The notes: generated by a model from the sequence alone, not told the origin. 64,000 bases of DNA from JAPPHA01 sp965220985 (GCA_965220985.1 OZ244854.1:1798001-1862000), one strand, 5' to 3'; positions 8,813-18,198 are shown, counted from the first letter of the stretch. A program made the numbers and translations.

Positions 8813-10721
8813 CGAACGCCACTGCGATGTCGCCTGTTCGCGTGTTCACACCGCACTGTGCACCCGTGAAATCAACATTGCTGCCGAGCACATCGGCAAG
8901 GGGAACACGATCATTGCCTGCCAGCAGGAGACCGCGGTGTTCGATCAGCTCGCGGGCGAACTCGGAGTCGAGCCGGCCGAATATGTCGACATCAGGGACC
9001 GAGCCGGTTGGAGCGATGACAGTGCGTCGTCGGCGCCCAAGATGGCGGCAATCCTCGCCGACAGTTTGCTCGAAGGACCGCCCGTCAAGACCGTCGATGT
9101 TGTTTCCGACGGTCTCTGCCTGATCCTCGGTACGTCGGAGACTGTCTATCCGGCGGCCGTGCAACTGTGCGAAACGCTCGGGGTCACCGTGCTCGCGACC
9201 GATGACGACCAGATTCCGACCGACAGGAGATTCGAGGTCATTCGCGGCGACCTCGTTCAGGCAAGCGGCAGCATCGGACGCTTCAAGGTTCGGATCCGCA
9301 ATTTGCAGCAACTGGAACCTGGCGGAAGAGGCGATTTCACCCTGGGCGAGCCCGCAGAGAGCGGCGAGTCGGAGTGCGACCTCATTCTCGATCTGAGCGG
9401 CGAGGCCCCGCTGTTTCCGGCCCACCACAAGCGGGACGGATACATCCGGGCGGATCCGGGGGATCCATTGGCGGTCCAGCGGGCCATCTTTGAGATTTCG
9501 CACCTGACCGGAACCTTCGAACAACCGCTCTACGTCAGATTCGACGAGCATCTCTGTGCCCATTCGAGGGCGGGACAACCGGCCTGCTCGCGGTGCCTGG
9601 ATGTCTGCCCGACAGGCGCGATTTCGCCTGCAGGCGATCACGTTGCGATCGATCCGATGATCTGCGCAGGATGCGGCGCATGTTCCGCCGTCTGCCCGTC
9701 CGGTGCCGCATCGCACGAGCATCCGCCAGTCGGGTTCCTGTTCCGGCGACTTGAAACACTCGCGCGGGTTTACCGGGAAGCGGGAGGAACAGAACCCCGC
9801 CTGCTCGTGCATGACGAAGATCATGGTGCGGAGATGATCTCGCTTTGCGCGAGGCACGGACGGGGATTGCCGTCTTCGGTCATCCCGCTTGCGCTCGAAT
9901 CGATCACCTCATTCGGTCACGCCGAAATCCTGGCAGCGCTCGCGACGGGTTTCGTGGCGGTCGACCTGCTGCTGTCTCCGCGCACGGAGCGGGCTGTTCT
10001 CGAACGCGAAACCGCAATCGCGCTTGCAATCATGGACCAACCGCGGGTTCGACTGCTCGACATTGCCGATCCGGAGGCGCTGGCAGAGGATCTGTTCGCC
10101 TTCGAGCCGGCGGCATCGACTGCCGCGACGGTCCACCCGATCGGCGGACGCCGCGAGGTCACCCGGCTTTCGGCAAAGGCGCTGAACCCGACGGCAGATG
10201 AACCGATCGAACTTCCCGACGGTGCTCCCTATGGCGCGATCATCGTTGACACGGATGCCTGCACGCTTTGCCTGTCCTGCGCGTCGCTGTGCCCGTCGGG
10301 GGCGATCGGTGACAACCCGGAACTCCCGCAACTCCGGTTCCAGGAAGATGCCTGCCTGCAATGCGGGTTGTGTGCAAACATCTGCCCGGAGAGCGCGATA
10401 ACGCTTCAGCCTCGCCTGGACCTCTCCGATGCGGCCCTCGAGCACAGGGTGCTGAAGGAAGAGGAGCCGTACTCCTGCATCGAATGCGGCGCCCCGTTCG
10501 GTGTCAAGTCGACCGTCGAGAGGATAGTCGCGCAACTTGAAGGCAAGCACTCGATGTTTTCGGAATCGAATGCAGGCCGGCTGATTCGCATGTGCGACGA
10601 CTGCCGCATCAAGGCGCAGTATCATTCCGAAGACAACCCGATGCAGATGGGCCAGCGTCCCGTTGTTCGAACGACTGCGGATTACCTGGGCGGCAAGCTC
10701 AACGGCAAGGGCCGGAAATGA
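8751..10721 (+). CDS. Multi-cluster 4Fe-4S protein linked to formate dehydrogenase
   Basis: A 656-aa soluble ferredoxin-like protein. Residues from about 280 carry a pair of cluster motifs (CSRCLDVCPTGAI, then CAGCGACSAVCPSGA). A second pair lies near 500-550 (CTLCLSCASLCPSGAI, then CLQCGLCANICPESAI). A C-terminal segment holds four more cysteines in CxxC pairs (CIECG, CDDC). The N-terminus, LVLCDCEATQ, is also Cys-containing. This architecture is a known neighbour of alphaproteobacterial formate dehydrogenases and probably carries electrons or acts in assembly. The ATG at 8751 is preferred over 8733 because it gives the family-like MPKNLVLCDC start; neither ribosome-binding site is strong. 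Confidence 0.83.
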   Translation: MPKNLVLCDCEATQGVDRDLIERHCDVACSRVHTALCTREINIAAEHIGKGNTIIACQQETAVFDQLAGELGVEPAEYVDIRDRAGWSDDSASSAPKMAAILADSLLEGPPVKTVDVVSDGLCLILGTSETVYPAAVQLCETLGVTVLATDDDQIPTDRRFEVIRGDLVQASGSIGRFKVRIRNLQQLEPGGRGDFTLGEPAESGESECDLILDLSGEAPLFPAHHKRDGYIRADPGDPLAVQRAIFEISHLTGTFEQPLYVRFDEHLCAHSRAGQPACSRCLDVCPTGAISPAGDHVAIDPMICAGCGACSAVCPSGAASHEHPPVGFLFRRLETLARVYREAGGTEPRLLVHDEDHGAEMISLCARHGRGLPSSVIPLALESITSFGHAEILAALATGFVAVDLLLSPRTERAVLERETAIALAIMDQPRVRLLDIADPEALAEDLFAFEPAASTAATVHPIGGRREVTRLSAKALNPTADEPIELPDGAPYGAIIVDTDACTLCLSCASLCPSGAIGDNPELPQLRFQEDACLQCGLCANICPESAITLQPRLDLSDAALEHRVLKEEEPYSCIECGAPFGVKSTVERIVAQLEGKHSMFSESNAGRLIRMCDDCRIKAQYHSEDNPMQMGQRPVVRTTADYLGGKLNGKGRK

Positions 10722-10760
10722 CGGCTGTCTCAGTGCCGTTGGGCGACCGAGTCACGATCG

Positions 10761-11627
10761 CTACTGCATGCGCACTGGCGCGCCGAGGTCGGCGGGCTTG
10801 ACTCGACTGACATAGGCCAGGATCGCTTCCAGGTCCTCGATGGTGATCTCGACCGGGACGATGGGAGGCGGCCGGCTGATGTCGAACGGCGGCGTTATCC
10901 CTTCGACCTGGGTGAATGCCGGGTGGGGGTTCCTCGCGAAGAAGGATTGAAACCGCTCGAGCCAGAGTTCGTTGGCGCGCAAGGCACGAAACGACGGCGT
11001 CGAACCCAAGCCTGCCATGCGGTTCGATTCGTTGACCACGTGGCAACGACCGCAATGTTCCAGCGACAGTTGCTCGCCAAGCTCCGCGTTTCCGGGCAGC
11101 GCCTCGGATGCGGCCTCTTCAATCGCGATCTCGGGGAGGACAAATTGCTGGCCATCAGGCGGTTGAAAGGCGGCGATCGTCCGCCGTCCGGTCTCCGAGA
11201 CGAGCCAGTCGACGAATGCCAGCACGTCACCGGACGTGTCATCCACGCGGGTGACGGCAACGTACTCGGCAGTTCCCGCCCCCGTGACGTGGCGAAACAC
11301 GGGAGTCCGCTTCATTGCCGGCCTTAGATTGCCGCCGCTCTCGTCTTTGCCCGTGTCGATGATGAACCAGACATCGTCAGCCGACGGCGCCGAGACTTCG
11401 GCGAACGGATCGGAAACCGGAACGTGCATCACCTTGATGCCGGTCTTGAGGGCAAATCGCGGCAATAGGTGCTTGAAGAACCCCGCATCAGCCAGCGAGG
11501 GCGGCGCGAGAAGTCTGATAGTTCGATCCTGAGCCAATGCCGGGGATTGAGGAACGATGCACGCCAAGAGCAAGAAAAGCAGCAGCCCGACCGAACCGTG
11601 AATTCGGCCGAAAGCGAACAGGTATTT
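10761..11627 (-). CDS. Exported molybdate/tungstate-binder-like domain fused to cytochrome c
   Basis: The frame encodes about 288 residues: a hydrophobic signal segment ending SPALAQ, then a short periplasmic-binding-like domain (RTIRLLAPPSLADAGFF and LPRFALKTGIKV are typical of TupA/ModA-like binders). A single c-type heme motif, CGRCH, lies near residue 192 with a possible Met ligand downstream. No ATG, GTG or TTG start lies before the signal sequence in this frame; the first TTG codons fall inside the hydrophobic core. The true start is therefore unresolved (rare start, frameshift or sequence error), and the 5' coordinate is approximate. The gene is convergent with the 4Fe-4S gene and divergent from DUF6494. 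A periplasmic redox or oxyanion-sensing role near a Mo enzyme is inferred. Confidence 0.6.
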   Translation of the reverse strand, partial: KYLFAFGRIHGSVGLLLFLLLACIVPQSPALAQDRTIRLLAPPSLADAGFFKHLLPRFALKTGIKVMHVPVSDPFAEVSAPSADDVWFIIDTGKDESGGNLRPAMKRTPVFRHVTGAGTAEYVAVTRVDDTSGDVLAFVDWLVSETGRRTIAAFQPPDGQQFVLPEIAIEEAASEALPGNAELGEQLSLEHCGRCHVVNESNRMAGLGSTPSFRALRANELWLERFQSFFARNPHPAFTQVEGITPPFDISRPPPIVPVEITIEDLEAILAYVSRVKPADLGAPVRMQ

Positions 11628-11967
11628 GAACTCAAGGTGTCTCAGAACGTGATCCCGGTCTGGCTTTCCGTTTTGGCGACGGTTGGCTGCCCAGATGATG
11701 TTTGACCATACGGGGAGAGTCGGCCACCCGTCAATATCGCCCGGAGGCAACGGGCTTCGTTTGTCTGACGGCTTCAATTGCGACAGGATTGTCGGCAGGT
11801 CAGCGTTCGGACGACCGGGACCGGCCATGCCGGGCGAATGGTTCCATTTTGGGCTGCGCCACGCAAGAATTCGTGAATGAAACGCGATCATGCGGCTGCC
11901 GCGTCTCGACTTTCGCGAGGTCGGCTGTATGTTGCCTCGGTCACGAAGAAAGTTGGCGAGGAGACCA
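11628..11967. promoter_or_regulatory. Divergent intergenic region
   Basis: These 340 bp separate the leftward cytochrome c fusion gene and the rightward DUF6494-mrp operon, so promoters for both should lie here. No RNA gene, strong hairpin or operator-like palindrome was recognised. If the cytochrome gene really starts upstream of 11627 through a frameshift, part of this region is coding. Confidence 0.35.
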
Positions 11968-12168
11968 ATGAGCGAAGACTTCAACATGACGATGCGCAAG
12001 TACCTCAAACGGGTCGGCGTCACGTCACAGCAGGTCATCGAGGCCGCCATGCGAGATGCCGGTGCAGAAAAGACATCGGGCCGGGAGTACGCCGTGCGCG
12101 TCGTGCTCACGATTGATGACCTCGAACTCGAACACGTGGTGGACGGGAAGATCAGCGGTCCCGACTGA
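11968..12168 (+). CDS. DUF6494 family small protein
   Basis: A 66-aa protein starting MSEDFNMTMRKYLKRVGVTS, with a strong GGCGAGGAG ribosome-binding site. It has no cysteines or membrane segment and looks like a compact helix-strand fold (QQVIEAAMRDAG, then VRVVLTIDDLELEHVVDG). This family recurs beside Mrp and formate dehydrogenase accessory genes in alphaproteobacteria. Its function is unknown. It ends 2 bp before the mrp start, so the two are co-translated. Confidence 0.75.
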   Translation: MSEDFNMTMRKYLKRVGVTSQQVIEAAMRDAGAEKTSGREYAVRVVLTIDDLELEHVVDGKISGPD

Positions 12169-12170
12169 CC

Positions 12171-13238
12171 ATGGCCGTCGAACGAAAATCCGTCATCGAT
12201 GCACTGTCGGGGGTCATCGACACTGCCGGCGGAAAGGACATCTGGAATCTCGGCCTCGTTCGCGCCCTGAGCGTCGAGGGCGGAACGGTTCGCTTCGTCC
12301 TTGAAGTCGATCCTGACCGGGCAGCCGAGCTCGAAGCGGTGCGAAAAGAAGCGGAGCGGGTGGTCAGCGAACTGCCCGGCGTCGAGAGCGTCTCGGCCGT
12401 GATGACGGCTCATTCCAGTCGTCCGCCGCCGCCGGATCTGCAGACAGGACGCGCGAGACGCCAAGAGGGCCCGGCCAAGATCGCCGGTGTCGACAGGATA
12501 GTCGCGGTTGCTTCCGGCAAGGGTGGCGTTGGCAAGTCGACGGTCGCGGCCAATCTCGCGGTTGCACTCGCCGTCGCAGGCCGACGGGTCGGGCTGCTCG
12601 ATGCCGATGTCTACGGGCCGTCGCAGCCAAGAATGCTGGGCGTTTCGGGACGGCCCGCGTCGCCTGACGGCAAGATCATTCTGCCCTTGCGCAACCACGG
12701 CGTCACGCTGATGTCCATCGGACTGATGGTGCGCGAGGACGAGGCCGTCGTCTGGCGAGGCCCGATGCTGATGGGAGCGCTGCAGCAGATGCTGAGCCAG
12801 GTTCAGTGGGGGCAGCTCGACGTGCTGATCGTCGACCTTCCGCCGGGAACCGGTGACGTCCAGATGACCCTGACCCAGAAGGCAGAGGTCACCTGTGCGC
12901 TGGTGGTTTCCACGCCACAGGACGTTGCCCTGATCGACGCTCGCAAGGCGTTGAACATGTTCGAAAAAATGGAAACGCCGATTGGCGGTCTCATCGAGAA
13001 CATGTCCACCCACGTCTGCTCCAAGTGCGGCCACGAAGAGCATGTCTTCGGCCATGGCGGAGTTCGGGACGAAGCCGACAGGCTGGGGCTGCCGCTGCTT
13101 GCAGAGATCCCGCTGCATCTGGATATCCGCCGCGCCTCGGACGGAGGGACGCCGGTTGTGATCGCCAGTCCGGAATCGGCTCATGCCCGCGCGTTTCGCG
13201 ATCTCGCCGACGGTCTCATCAAGCGGGGTCTCGGGTGA
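12171..13238 (+). CDS. mrp: Mrp/ApbC-type ATP-binding iron-sulfur carrier
   Basis: A 355-aa P-loop NTPase that binds and transfers Fe-S clusters to apoproteins. An N-terminal DUF59/MIP18-like domain (residues 1-80) is followed by a low-complexity linker. The deviant Walker A SGKGGVGKST is at 115-124, then DADVYGPSQP, a DLPPGTGD Walker B-like segment, and the cluster-binding CSKC near residue 283. Its position between DUF6494 and other formate dehydrogenase accessory genes suggests it is the dedicated cluster carrier for FdhA/FdhB or the 4Fe-4S protein. The housekeeping copy may be elsewhere. Confidence 0.92.
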   Translation: MAVERKSVIDALSGVIDTAGGKDIWNLGLVRALSVEGGTVRFVLEVDPDRAAELEAVRKEAERVVSELPGVESVSAVMTAHSSRPPPPDLQTGRARRQEGPAKIAGVDRIVAVASGKGGVGKSTVAANLAVALAVAGRRVGLLDADVYGPSQPRMLGVSGRPASPDGKIILPLRNHGVTLMSIGLMVREDEAVVWRGPMLMGALQQMLSQVQWGQLDVLIVDLPPGTGDVQMTLTQKAEVTCALVVSTPQDVALIDARKALNMFEKMETPIGGLIENMSTHVCSKCGHEEHVFGHGGVRDEADRLGLPLLAEIPLHLDIRRASDGGTPVVIASPESAHARAFRDLADGLIKRGLG

Positions 13239-13957
13239 CGACTCCTGAACAGGGACCGGTTCTGCCACCGCTCCTGACTTCGGTGGCTGTCGCAGCAAAC
13301 ATCGAACCGTTCGAGAAAGCCGTGTCGTTGGCGTCGCTGGGATGCGATGCAGGGACAGTCGTTCACAGCCGTTCGATTGACCGGATGCGCACAGCGATCG
13401 TTTTTGCACCGGAGCTGTCGCTTGAAGACGCGATGGCGATGTGGTGTGCATGCGGTGTCGGGTTGAGCAACGCTCTCGGAGCGCTTGCACCTCCCGAAGT
13501 CGCGGTTCATCTGGAATGGGATGGTGGCATACGGGTCAACGGTGCATCGTGTGGCAGCCTGCGAGCGACTGCATCGACGAGGGACCCCGCGGTCATGCCG
13601 GATTGGCTCGTGATCGGGGTCGAGGTTCCCCTCATGCTGGCCGCCGAGGCCCCCGGAATCACTCCCGACCAAACGGCGCTGCATCTTGAAGGTTGCGGGG
13701 AAATCGACCCGGTCACATTGATCGAATCATGGTCGCGGCACACCTTGTCCTGGATCAACCGATGGTCCGACGACGGCAACGCCCCACTGCATGCGGAATG
13801 GCGATCCATGGCTCATGGAATGGGAGAGGCAGTCGCGCTGAGCTATGGTGGCGAAGAACTCTCGGGCACCTTCGTGGGGATCGATGAACGGTTTGGCATG
13901 CTGATCAGAATTGGCGGCGACACTCGGCTCCTGCCGCTTTCGGGACTCCTGGAATAG
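13235..13957 (+). CDS. Biotin/lipoate-protein ligase-like protein with DUF4444
   Basis: A 240-aa protein beginning with GTG at 13235, overlapping the mrp stop (GTGA), hence translationally coupled. The N-terminal region from LPPLLTSV resembles the BPL/LplA/LipB-like catalytic fold (PEVAVHLEWDGGIRVNGASCG). The C-terminal 60 residues (MAHGMGEAVALSYGGEELSGTFVGIDERFGMLIR) match the DUF4444 module that accompanies it, resembling the biotin-ligase C-terminal domain. The true substrate is unknown; the setting suggests modification of a formate dehydrogenase accessory protein. A housekeeping BirA is less likely because of the operon. Confidence 0.72.
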   Translation: MTTPEQGPVLPPLLTSVAVAANIEPFEKAVSLASLGCDAGTVVHSRSIDRMRTAIVFAPELSLEDAMAMWCACGVGLSNALGALAPPEVAVHLEWDGGIRVNGASCGSLRATASTRDPAVMPDWLVIGVEVPLMLAAEAPGITPDQTALHLEGCGEIDPVTLIESWSRHTLSWINRWSDDGNAPLHAEWRSMAHGMGEAVALSYGGEELSGTFVGIDERFGMLIRIGGDTRLLPLSGLLE

Positions 13958-13970
13958 AGAGCGCGATCAA

Positions 13971-14447
13971 GTGAATCTTGCCCGGACAATCCGATTCGAC
14001 GAAAGCGATGACAATGTCTTTCATCGCGCCGCCCAGCCCGGCGAGTGGGCAATCAGCGGCGGTTTCGAGTTTTCGAACTGGACCGAGGCCGACCTGACAG
14101 GGAAGTCCAAGCAGGCTTTTTCCAACGGTTGGCTTGGCCTTGACAGTTTCGGAAGAGCTTCGCTGGTTTCGGTCACGCGGATCGAACCGGCCGAATTCGA
14201 CGAGCTCGTCGAGATTCTCGCCGGACACTTCGTCGACATCTACGGTGCGCCGTCGCGCGAGGCGGCACTGCCTGTCGCCCGCGACGAGTTGGAGCACATG
14301 AAGGAACTTTGCGACGACCAGGCGCCGAATGACGTTCTCGTCGTCTACCGGGAGTTGGGCGAGACCGGCGTTCGTGAGCAGTTCCGTTCGATGCGAGCGA
14401 CGAGTGCCGATCTGATCCAGGTCGCTGTTCACGGCACAGATGAGTGA
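13971..14447 (+). CDS. DUF6505-like conserved protein of the formate dehydrogenase locus
   Basis: A 158-aa protein with GTG start at 13971 (VNLARTIRFDESDDNVF) 13 bp after the preceding gene. It contains AAQPGEWAISGGFEFSNW and GWLGLDSFGRASLVSVTRI, patterns I associate with a small conserved family seen next to formate dehydrogenase accessory genes. No catalytic motif, cysteine cluster or membrane segment is visible. It is acidic with a helical C-terminal half. It is probably the fourth member of the DUF6494-mrp-ligase operon. The family name is from memory and moderately certain. Confidence 0.65.
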   Translation: MNLARTIRFDESDDNVFHRAAQPGEWAISGGFEFSNWTEADLTGKSKQAFSNGWLGLDSFGRASLVSVTRIEPAEFDELVEILAGHFVDIYGAPSREAALPVARDELEHMKELCDDQAPNDVLVVYRELGETGVREQFRSMRATSADLIQVAVHGTDE

Positions 14448-14665
14448 CGGTCGCACAGTCATCCGGAGTGGACTTGTATTGGGGTTCCGGCGTGACCGGG
14501 AACCCGGTCACAAGCGGCAGGAACGACGCATCTTTTGCAGACTCGATGGGTTCATGTCCCGGGATCGAATGAACTCATGAGCCCGTGAGTGCTGACTGTG
14601 CCGAACCCGACGCGAAGGTGCGAGATTGCGATGTCCATCGGCACCGTCACTGCCGCCCTGAACGC

Positions 14666-15070
14666 ATGAACGGTAGCTTCGGAACAGCTCCCGCGATCGA
14701 GGATATCGAGTCGATCGCAATGGAGGCGGTTGCGGCCTTGCCGGAAGCCTTCCGCGATCGCGCAAAGGACGTGGTGCTGAGGGTCGAGGACGCCCCGAGC
14801 GACGAGATGCTCGCCTCGCTTGGCATCGACGATCCGCTTGATTTGACTGGACTTTATGAAGGCACGCCACTGACCGACAAGTCGATTTCTGACCCGTATC
14901 CCCAGCCTGACACGGTCTGGCTCTTTCGGTACGCGATCCTGGATGAATGGATCTCGCGCGGCAACGTGACGCTATCCGACCTCGTGGCCCACATTGTCGT
15001 TCACGAACTGGCGCATCATTTCGGTTGGACCGACGAGGAGATCGCGACAATCGATCGATGGTGGGAGTGA
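14666..15070 (+). CDS. Small zincin-fold metallopeptidase family protein
   Basis: A 134-aa protein of the minimal zincin (DUF1025-like, 'metallopeptidase family') type. The zinc motif HELAHHFG contains H113, E114 and H117, with downstream acidic residues (DEEIATIDRWW). The upstream block IDDPLDLTGLYEGTPL is characteristic of this family. Peptidase activity has not generally been shown for these proteins. The ATG at 14666 gives the usual family length; an upstream extension is not conserved-looking. It may be the last gene of the formate dehydrogenase accessory set or independent, because a 218-bp gap precedes it. Confidence 0.8.
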   Translation: MNGSFGTAPAIEDIESIAMEAVAALPEAFRDRAKDVVLRVEDAPSDEMLASLGIDDPLDLTGLYEGTPLTDKSISDPYPQPDTVWLFRYAILDEWISRGNVTLSDLVAHIVVHELAHHFGWTDEEIATIDRWWE

Positions 15071-15357
15071 GCCGCCGCCCCGTTCGCCGACCCGACCGTG
15101 ACCCTGGGGCATTGGTGCCGAAGCACTTCCGAATTGATCATCCCCCAGCGCGGTGGCGCCGGAGGTGGATTGTCCAGCGAGTGTTCGACCAAGGTTTCTC
15201 TTGAACCTTCAGCGGCTTTCGGCAAGTTGCAATCCGAGCCTGCTGTCCGGAGGCAGGGTGGCTCTGGAACCGACGACTGCCCTTGCATCGGTGCCTGTCG
15301 CACCGTAGCGGTCGGCGTCAACCCGGGGTTGGGACAGGTGCGAGGGACCGCCATCAG

Positions 15358-16950
15358 ATGACCACCGATTTGCAGAAGTCGGAAAGGCGCGGGTCAAGTG
15401 CTGCCAACCGTGGCGGAGCGCGGCGTTCGCGCCGGCGCACGCACGGGCAGGGTTCGGCACCGAGACCCACGGCACGGTTGGTCGATTACCGAAGGTTGCG
15501 ACATCCGTACAAGCCAGCGGTGGTGTTTTCCGAAGACCGGGTCGAGGCAATTCATGAAGCCTCGCTGGGTGTTCTGGAGAACCTGGGGATGAAAATCCTT
15601 CTTCCTGAAGCCCGCGAGAGGTTGCGTGCTGCGGGAGCGCTCGTCGATGAAGACACCGAAATGGTCCGCATTGGCAGGGACATCGTCGACGAGGCGATCA
15701 GGACGGCACCGCGATCAGTCTCGGTTCGCGCTGGTTCGCGTCACCGCGATCTGGTGATCGAACCCGGCGCTTTCGCGATTCAGAGCGGTGCTGGTGCGCC
15801 AAACGTCACGGATCGCGTCCGCGGGCGCAGACCAGGGACTCTTCAGGATTTCATCGAACTGACGCGGCTCACCCAGGCATTCGATGTCCTGCACATGCTC
15901 AATCCGCTGGTCGAGCCGCAGGACGTCGCGCCCCACATCCGCCATTACGACGTCACGAGGGTCCAGCTCGAGTTGAGCGACAAGCTGCCTTTTGCTTTTT
16001 GTCGTGGAACGCAACAGGTCGAGGACTGTTTCGAGATGATCCGGTTGGCGCGGGGGGTGTCGGATGACGAGTTTCGTCGGCATCCCCACACCCATTCGAT
16101 CGTCAACACCAACTCGCCGCGGCAACTCGACGTGCCCATGGCCTTGGGTTTGATCGACTTCGCGCGGTGGAAACAGCTCATGGTCATCACGCCATTCTGC
16201 CTGATGGGCGCGATGGCGCCGATCACGGTTGCGGGCGCATTGACCTTGAGCCACGCCGAGGCGCTCGCCGCGATTTCTCTCTCGCAGATCACGAACCCCG
16301 GTGCCCCGGTCTGTTACGGGGCCTTTGTCTCCAATGTCGACATGAAGTCGGGTGCGCCTGCGTTCGGAACGCCTGAACAGGTCAAGGCCAACCTCGGCGC
16401 CGGACAGCTGGCTCGACTGATCGGCCTGCCATGGCGCTGCTCGACCGGTTCGTCGGGCAACATCAACGACGCGCAGGCGGCCAACGAAACCCAGATGGGT
16501 GCCTGGGGCGCGTTTTTGGCAGGGGCAACGATCCTGATTCACGGTGCCGGCTGGATCGAAGGCGGGCTGACGATTTCCTTCGAGAAACTGATCACCGACC
16601 TGGAAGTGATGCAGACATTTGCCGAGCTCTGCACGGAAACGCCCGCCGACGATGCATCGATTGCCCTTGATGCATTGACCGAAGTCCAGCCGGGCGGACA
16701 TTTTTTTGGCGCCTCGCACACGCTCGAACGCTACGAAACCGAATTCTACGAACCGTTGGTTGCCGACTGGTCGAACTTCGGAACCTGGACTGAGCGCGGC
16801 AGCAAGGACGCAAGTGTTCGGGCGACCGAAATCTGGCAACGGGTGCTTGGCGAGGCCCGGGCCCCTGGAGTGGATGAAGCCCGGCTTGCAGAGGCATTGG
16901 CCTTTGCCGAGAGGCGAAAAAGCGAAGGCGGCGCCTTGCCGCCCGGATGA
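15358..16950 (+). CDS. MttB-family (trimethylamine methyltransferase-like) methyltransferase, non-pyrrolysine
   Basis: A 530-aa TIM-barrel protein of the MttB superfamily. Family blocks include AIQSGAGAPNVTDRVRGRRPGT, SNVDMKSGAPAFGTPEQ, HGAGWIEGGLTISFEKL and GGHFFGASHTLERYE. There is no in-frame amber codon, so it belongs to the pyrrolysine-free branch that demethylates quaternary amines to a corrinoid protein. The first 45 residues are a basic, low-complexity extension (RRGSSAANRGGARRSRRR). The ATG at 15358 follows GAGGG. No corrinoid protein gene is adjacent, and its substrate cannot be stated. Confidence 0.85.
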   Translation: MTTDLQKSERRGSSAANRGGARRSRRRTHGQGSAPRPTARLVDYRRLRHPYKPAVVFSEDRVEAIHEASLGVLENLGMKILLPEARERLRAAGALVDEDTEMVRIGRDIVDEAIRTAPRSVSVRAGSRHRDLVIEPGAFAIQSGAGAPNVTDRVRGRRPGTLQDFIELTRLTQAFDVLHMLNPLVEPQDVAPHIRHYDVTRVQLELSDKLPFAFCRGTQQVEDCFEMIRLARGVSDDEFRRHPHTHSIVNTNSPRQLDVPMALGLIDFARWKQLMVITPFCLMGAMAPITVAGALTLSHAEALAAISLSQITNPGAPVCYGAFVSNVDMKSGAPAFGTPEQVKANLGAGQLARLIGLPWRCSTGSSGNINDAQAANETQMGAWGAFLAGATILIHGAGWIEGGLTISFEKLITDLEVMQTFAELCTETPADDASIALDALTEVQPGGHFFGASHTLERYETEFYEPLVADWSNFGTWTERGSKDASVRATEIWQRVLGEARAPGVDEARLAEALAFAERRKSEGGALPPG

Positions 16951-17049
16951 GAGCATGCGGCGTGGGCTGACTGTTCCGCGCACAACGCGTGATCTGATGA
17001 GCGGAATCGTCGGACGTTGCCTGGAGGTGATGATGGAGGAACGAAAACC

Positions 17050-17901
17050 TTGAATCCGGTTGAACAGGGTTTCGGGCCGAGCGCGCGAGAGATCGAGGTC
17101 CAAGCGGGCGATGTCACCATGCGGGCAGTTCAGCAAGGCTTCGGGCCGGATATCCTGTGGATTCCGGGCGGTGATGCTGCAGCGGAATACTGGGTCGAAC
17201 AGTTTCCCCATTTTGTCGGACGCTACCGCTGCACCTCCTACGACCCGCGCGGCGTGGGCGAAACGATGGCACCCAGCCCGCCATGGTCGATCGGTGACTT
17301 TGCCCGCGATTGCGCCGCCGTCATCGAAGAGGTCTGCACGCCACCGGTTGTTGTCATCGGACTGTCGATGGGCGCGTTGATTGCCCAGCAGTTGGCAGTG
17401 TCATTCCCGCATCTTCTGCGCTTGGCCGTGCCAATGGGGACGGCAGCACGAATCACCGGCTTCACGCGGGACTGGATGGATGCCGAGATCGAGTTCAGGC
17501 GGATGGGCCTGAGTATGCCCGCGCGCTTTGCGGCTTGTCACTATGCGGCCTTTGCCTACCCCGCCACGGCGCTTGGTGAACATGAAACCTGGGACAGGAT
17601 TCGGGGTGCCTATGAGGTGAGGTTCGGCGAAAGGGATCCTGAAGCGCTCATCGCGCAATGGCAGGCCTGTCTCGATTTCGACTGTCGATCAGACTTGGCG
17701 GCTTGCACGGTGCCAATTCACGCGATCGCGTTTTCCGAAGACGTTCAAACCCCGCCGCAGATGGTGAAGGAGGTCGCCGACCTCGCTCCCAACGGAGTCT
17801 ACCACGAGGTTCCGGGACTTGGTCATGTCTCATTTGCGCGGCATCGTCCCGATGTTGTCGCGAAGCTGTTGCATCAGATTCTCGAGAGCCACGAGGGCTG
17901 A
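17050..17901 (+). CDS. Alpha/beta-fold hydrolase
   Basis: A 283-aa alpha/beta hydrolase. The nucleophile elbow GLSMG places the catalytic Ser at residue 106, and a C-terminal GLGH supplies the His. An oxyanion region, WIPGGDAAAEYW, occurs early. It most resembles 3-oxoadipate enol-lactonase/haloperoxidase-like esterases, but substrate is not predictable. The start is taken as TTG at 17050 because GGAGGAAC lies 9 nt upstream and no better ATG fits; this is uncertain. It follows the MttB-like gene by 99 bp on the same strand and may be co-transcribed. Confidence 0.75.
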   Translation: MNPVEQGFGPSAREIEVQAGDVTMRAVQQGFGPDILWIPGGDAAAEYWVEQFPHFVGRYRCTSYDPRGVGETMAPSPPWSIGDFARDCAAVIEEVCTPPVVVIGLSMGALIAQQLAVSFPHLLRLAVPMGTAARITGFTRDWMDAEIEFRRMGLSMPARFAACHYAAFAYPATALGEHETWDRIRGAYEVRFGERDPEALIAQWQACLDFDCRSDLAACTVPIHAIAFSEDVQTPPQMVKEVADLAPNGVYHEVPGLGHVSFARHRPDVVAKLLHQILESHEG

Positions 17902-18198
17902 ACGACTGAGGACACGCGCCCGCTCCCGGTGCATGCTGGATCCGATACCCAATCCCGCCATCGACTCGTTGCACGTGACCGGCGGTCAGCCAACTGACCT
18001 GTGAACAGTTCGGTCGCGATTTCGCGAAACTGGCGGCTTCCGGGAAGACCGAACGGCGAAGTCCGGGGGCGCCAACCGCAAGATCTGCCAAGAATCGTGA
18101 CGGAATCCGACATCGATGTCGGTAATCGGTCAGAAGATGGGCGCGTTCCTGAGTTTCTGGGGACACTTGCCAGGACTTGAACGGACGGGGAGACAGGG

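Noticed and set aside
10761..13490. A 909-codon open frame on the minus strand
   Set aside because: Only its last 288 codons look like a real protein. The rest is antisense to mrp, the ligase-like gene and DUF6494, with low-complexity Arg/Pro-rich sequence typical of antisense frames in high-GC DNA.
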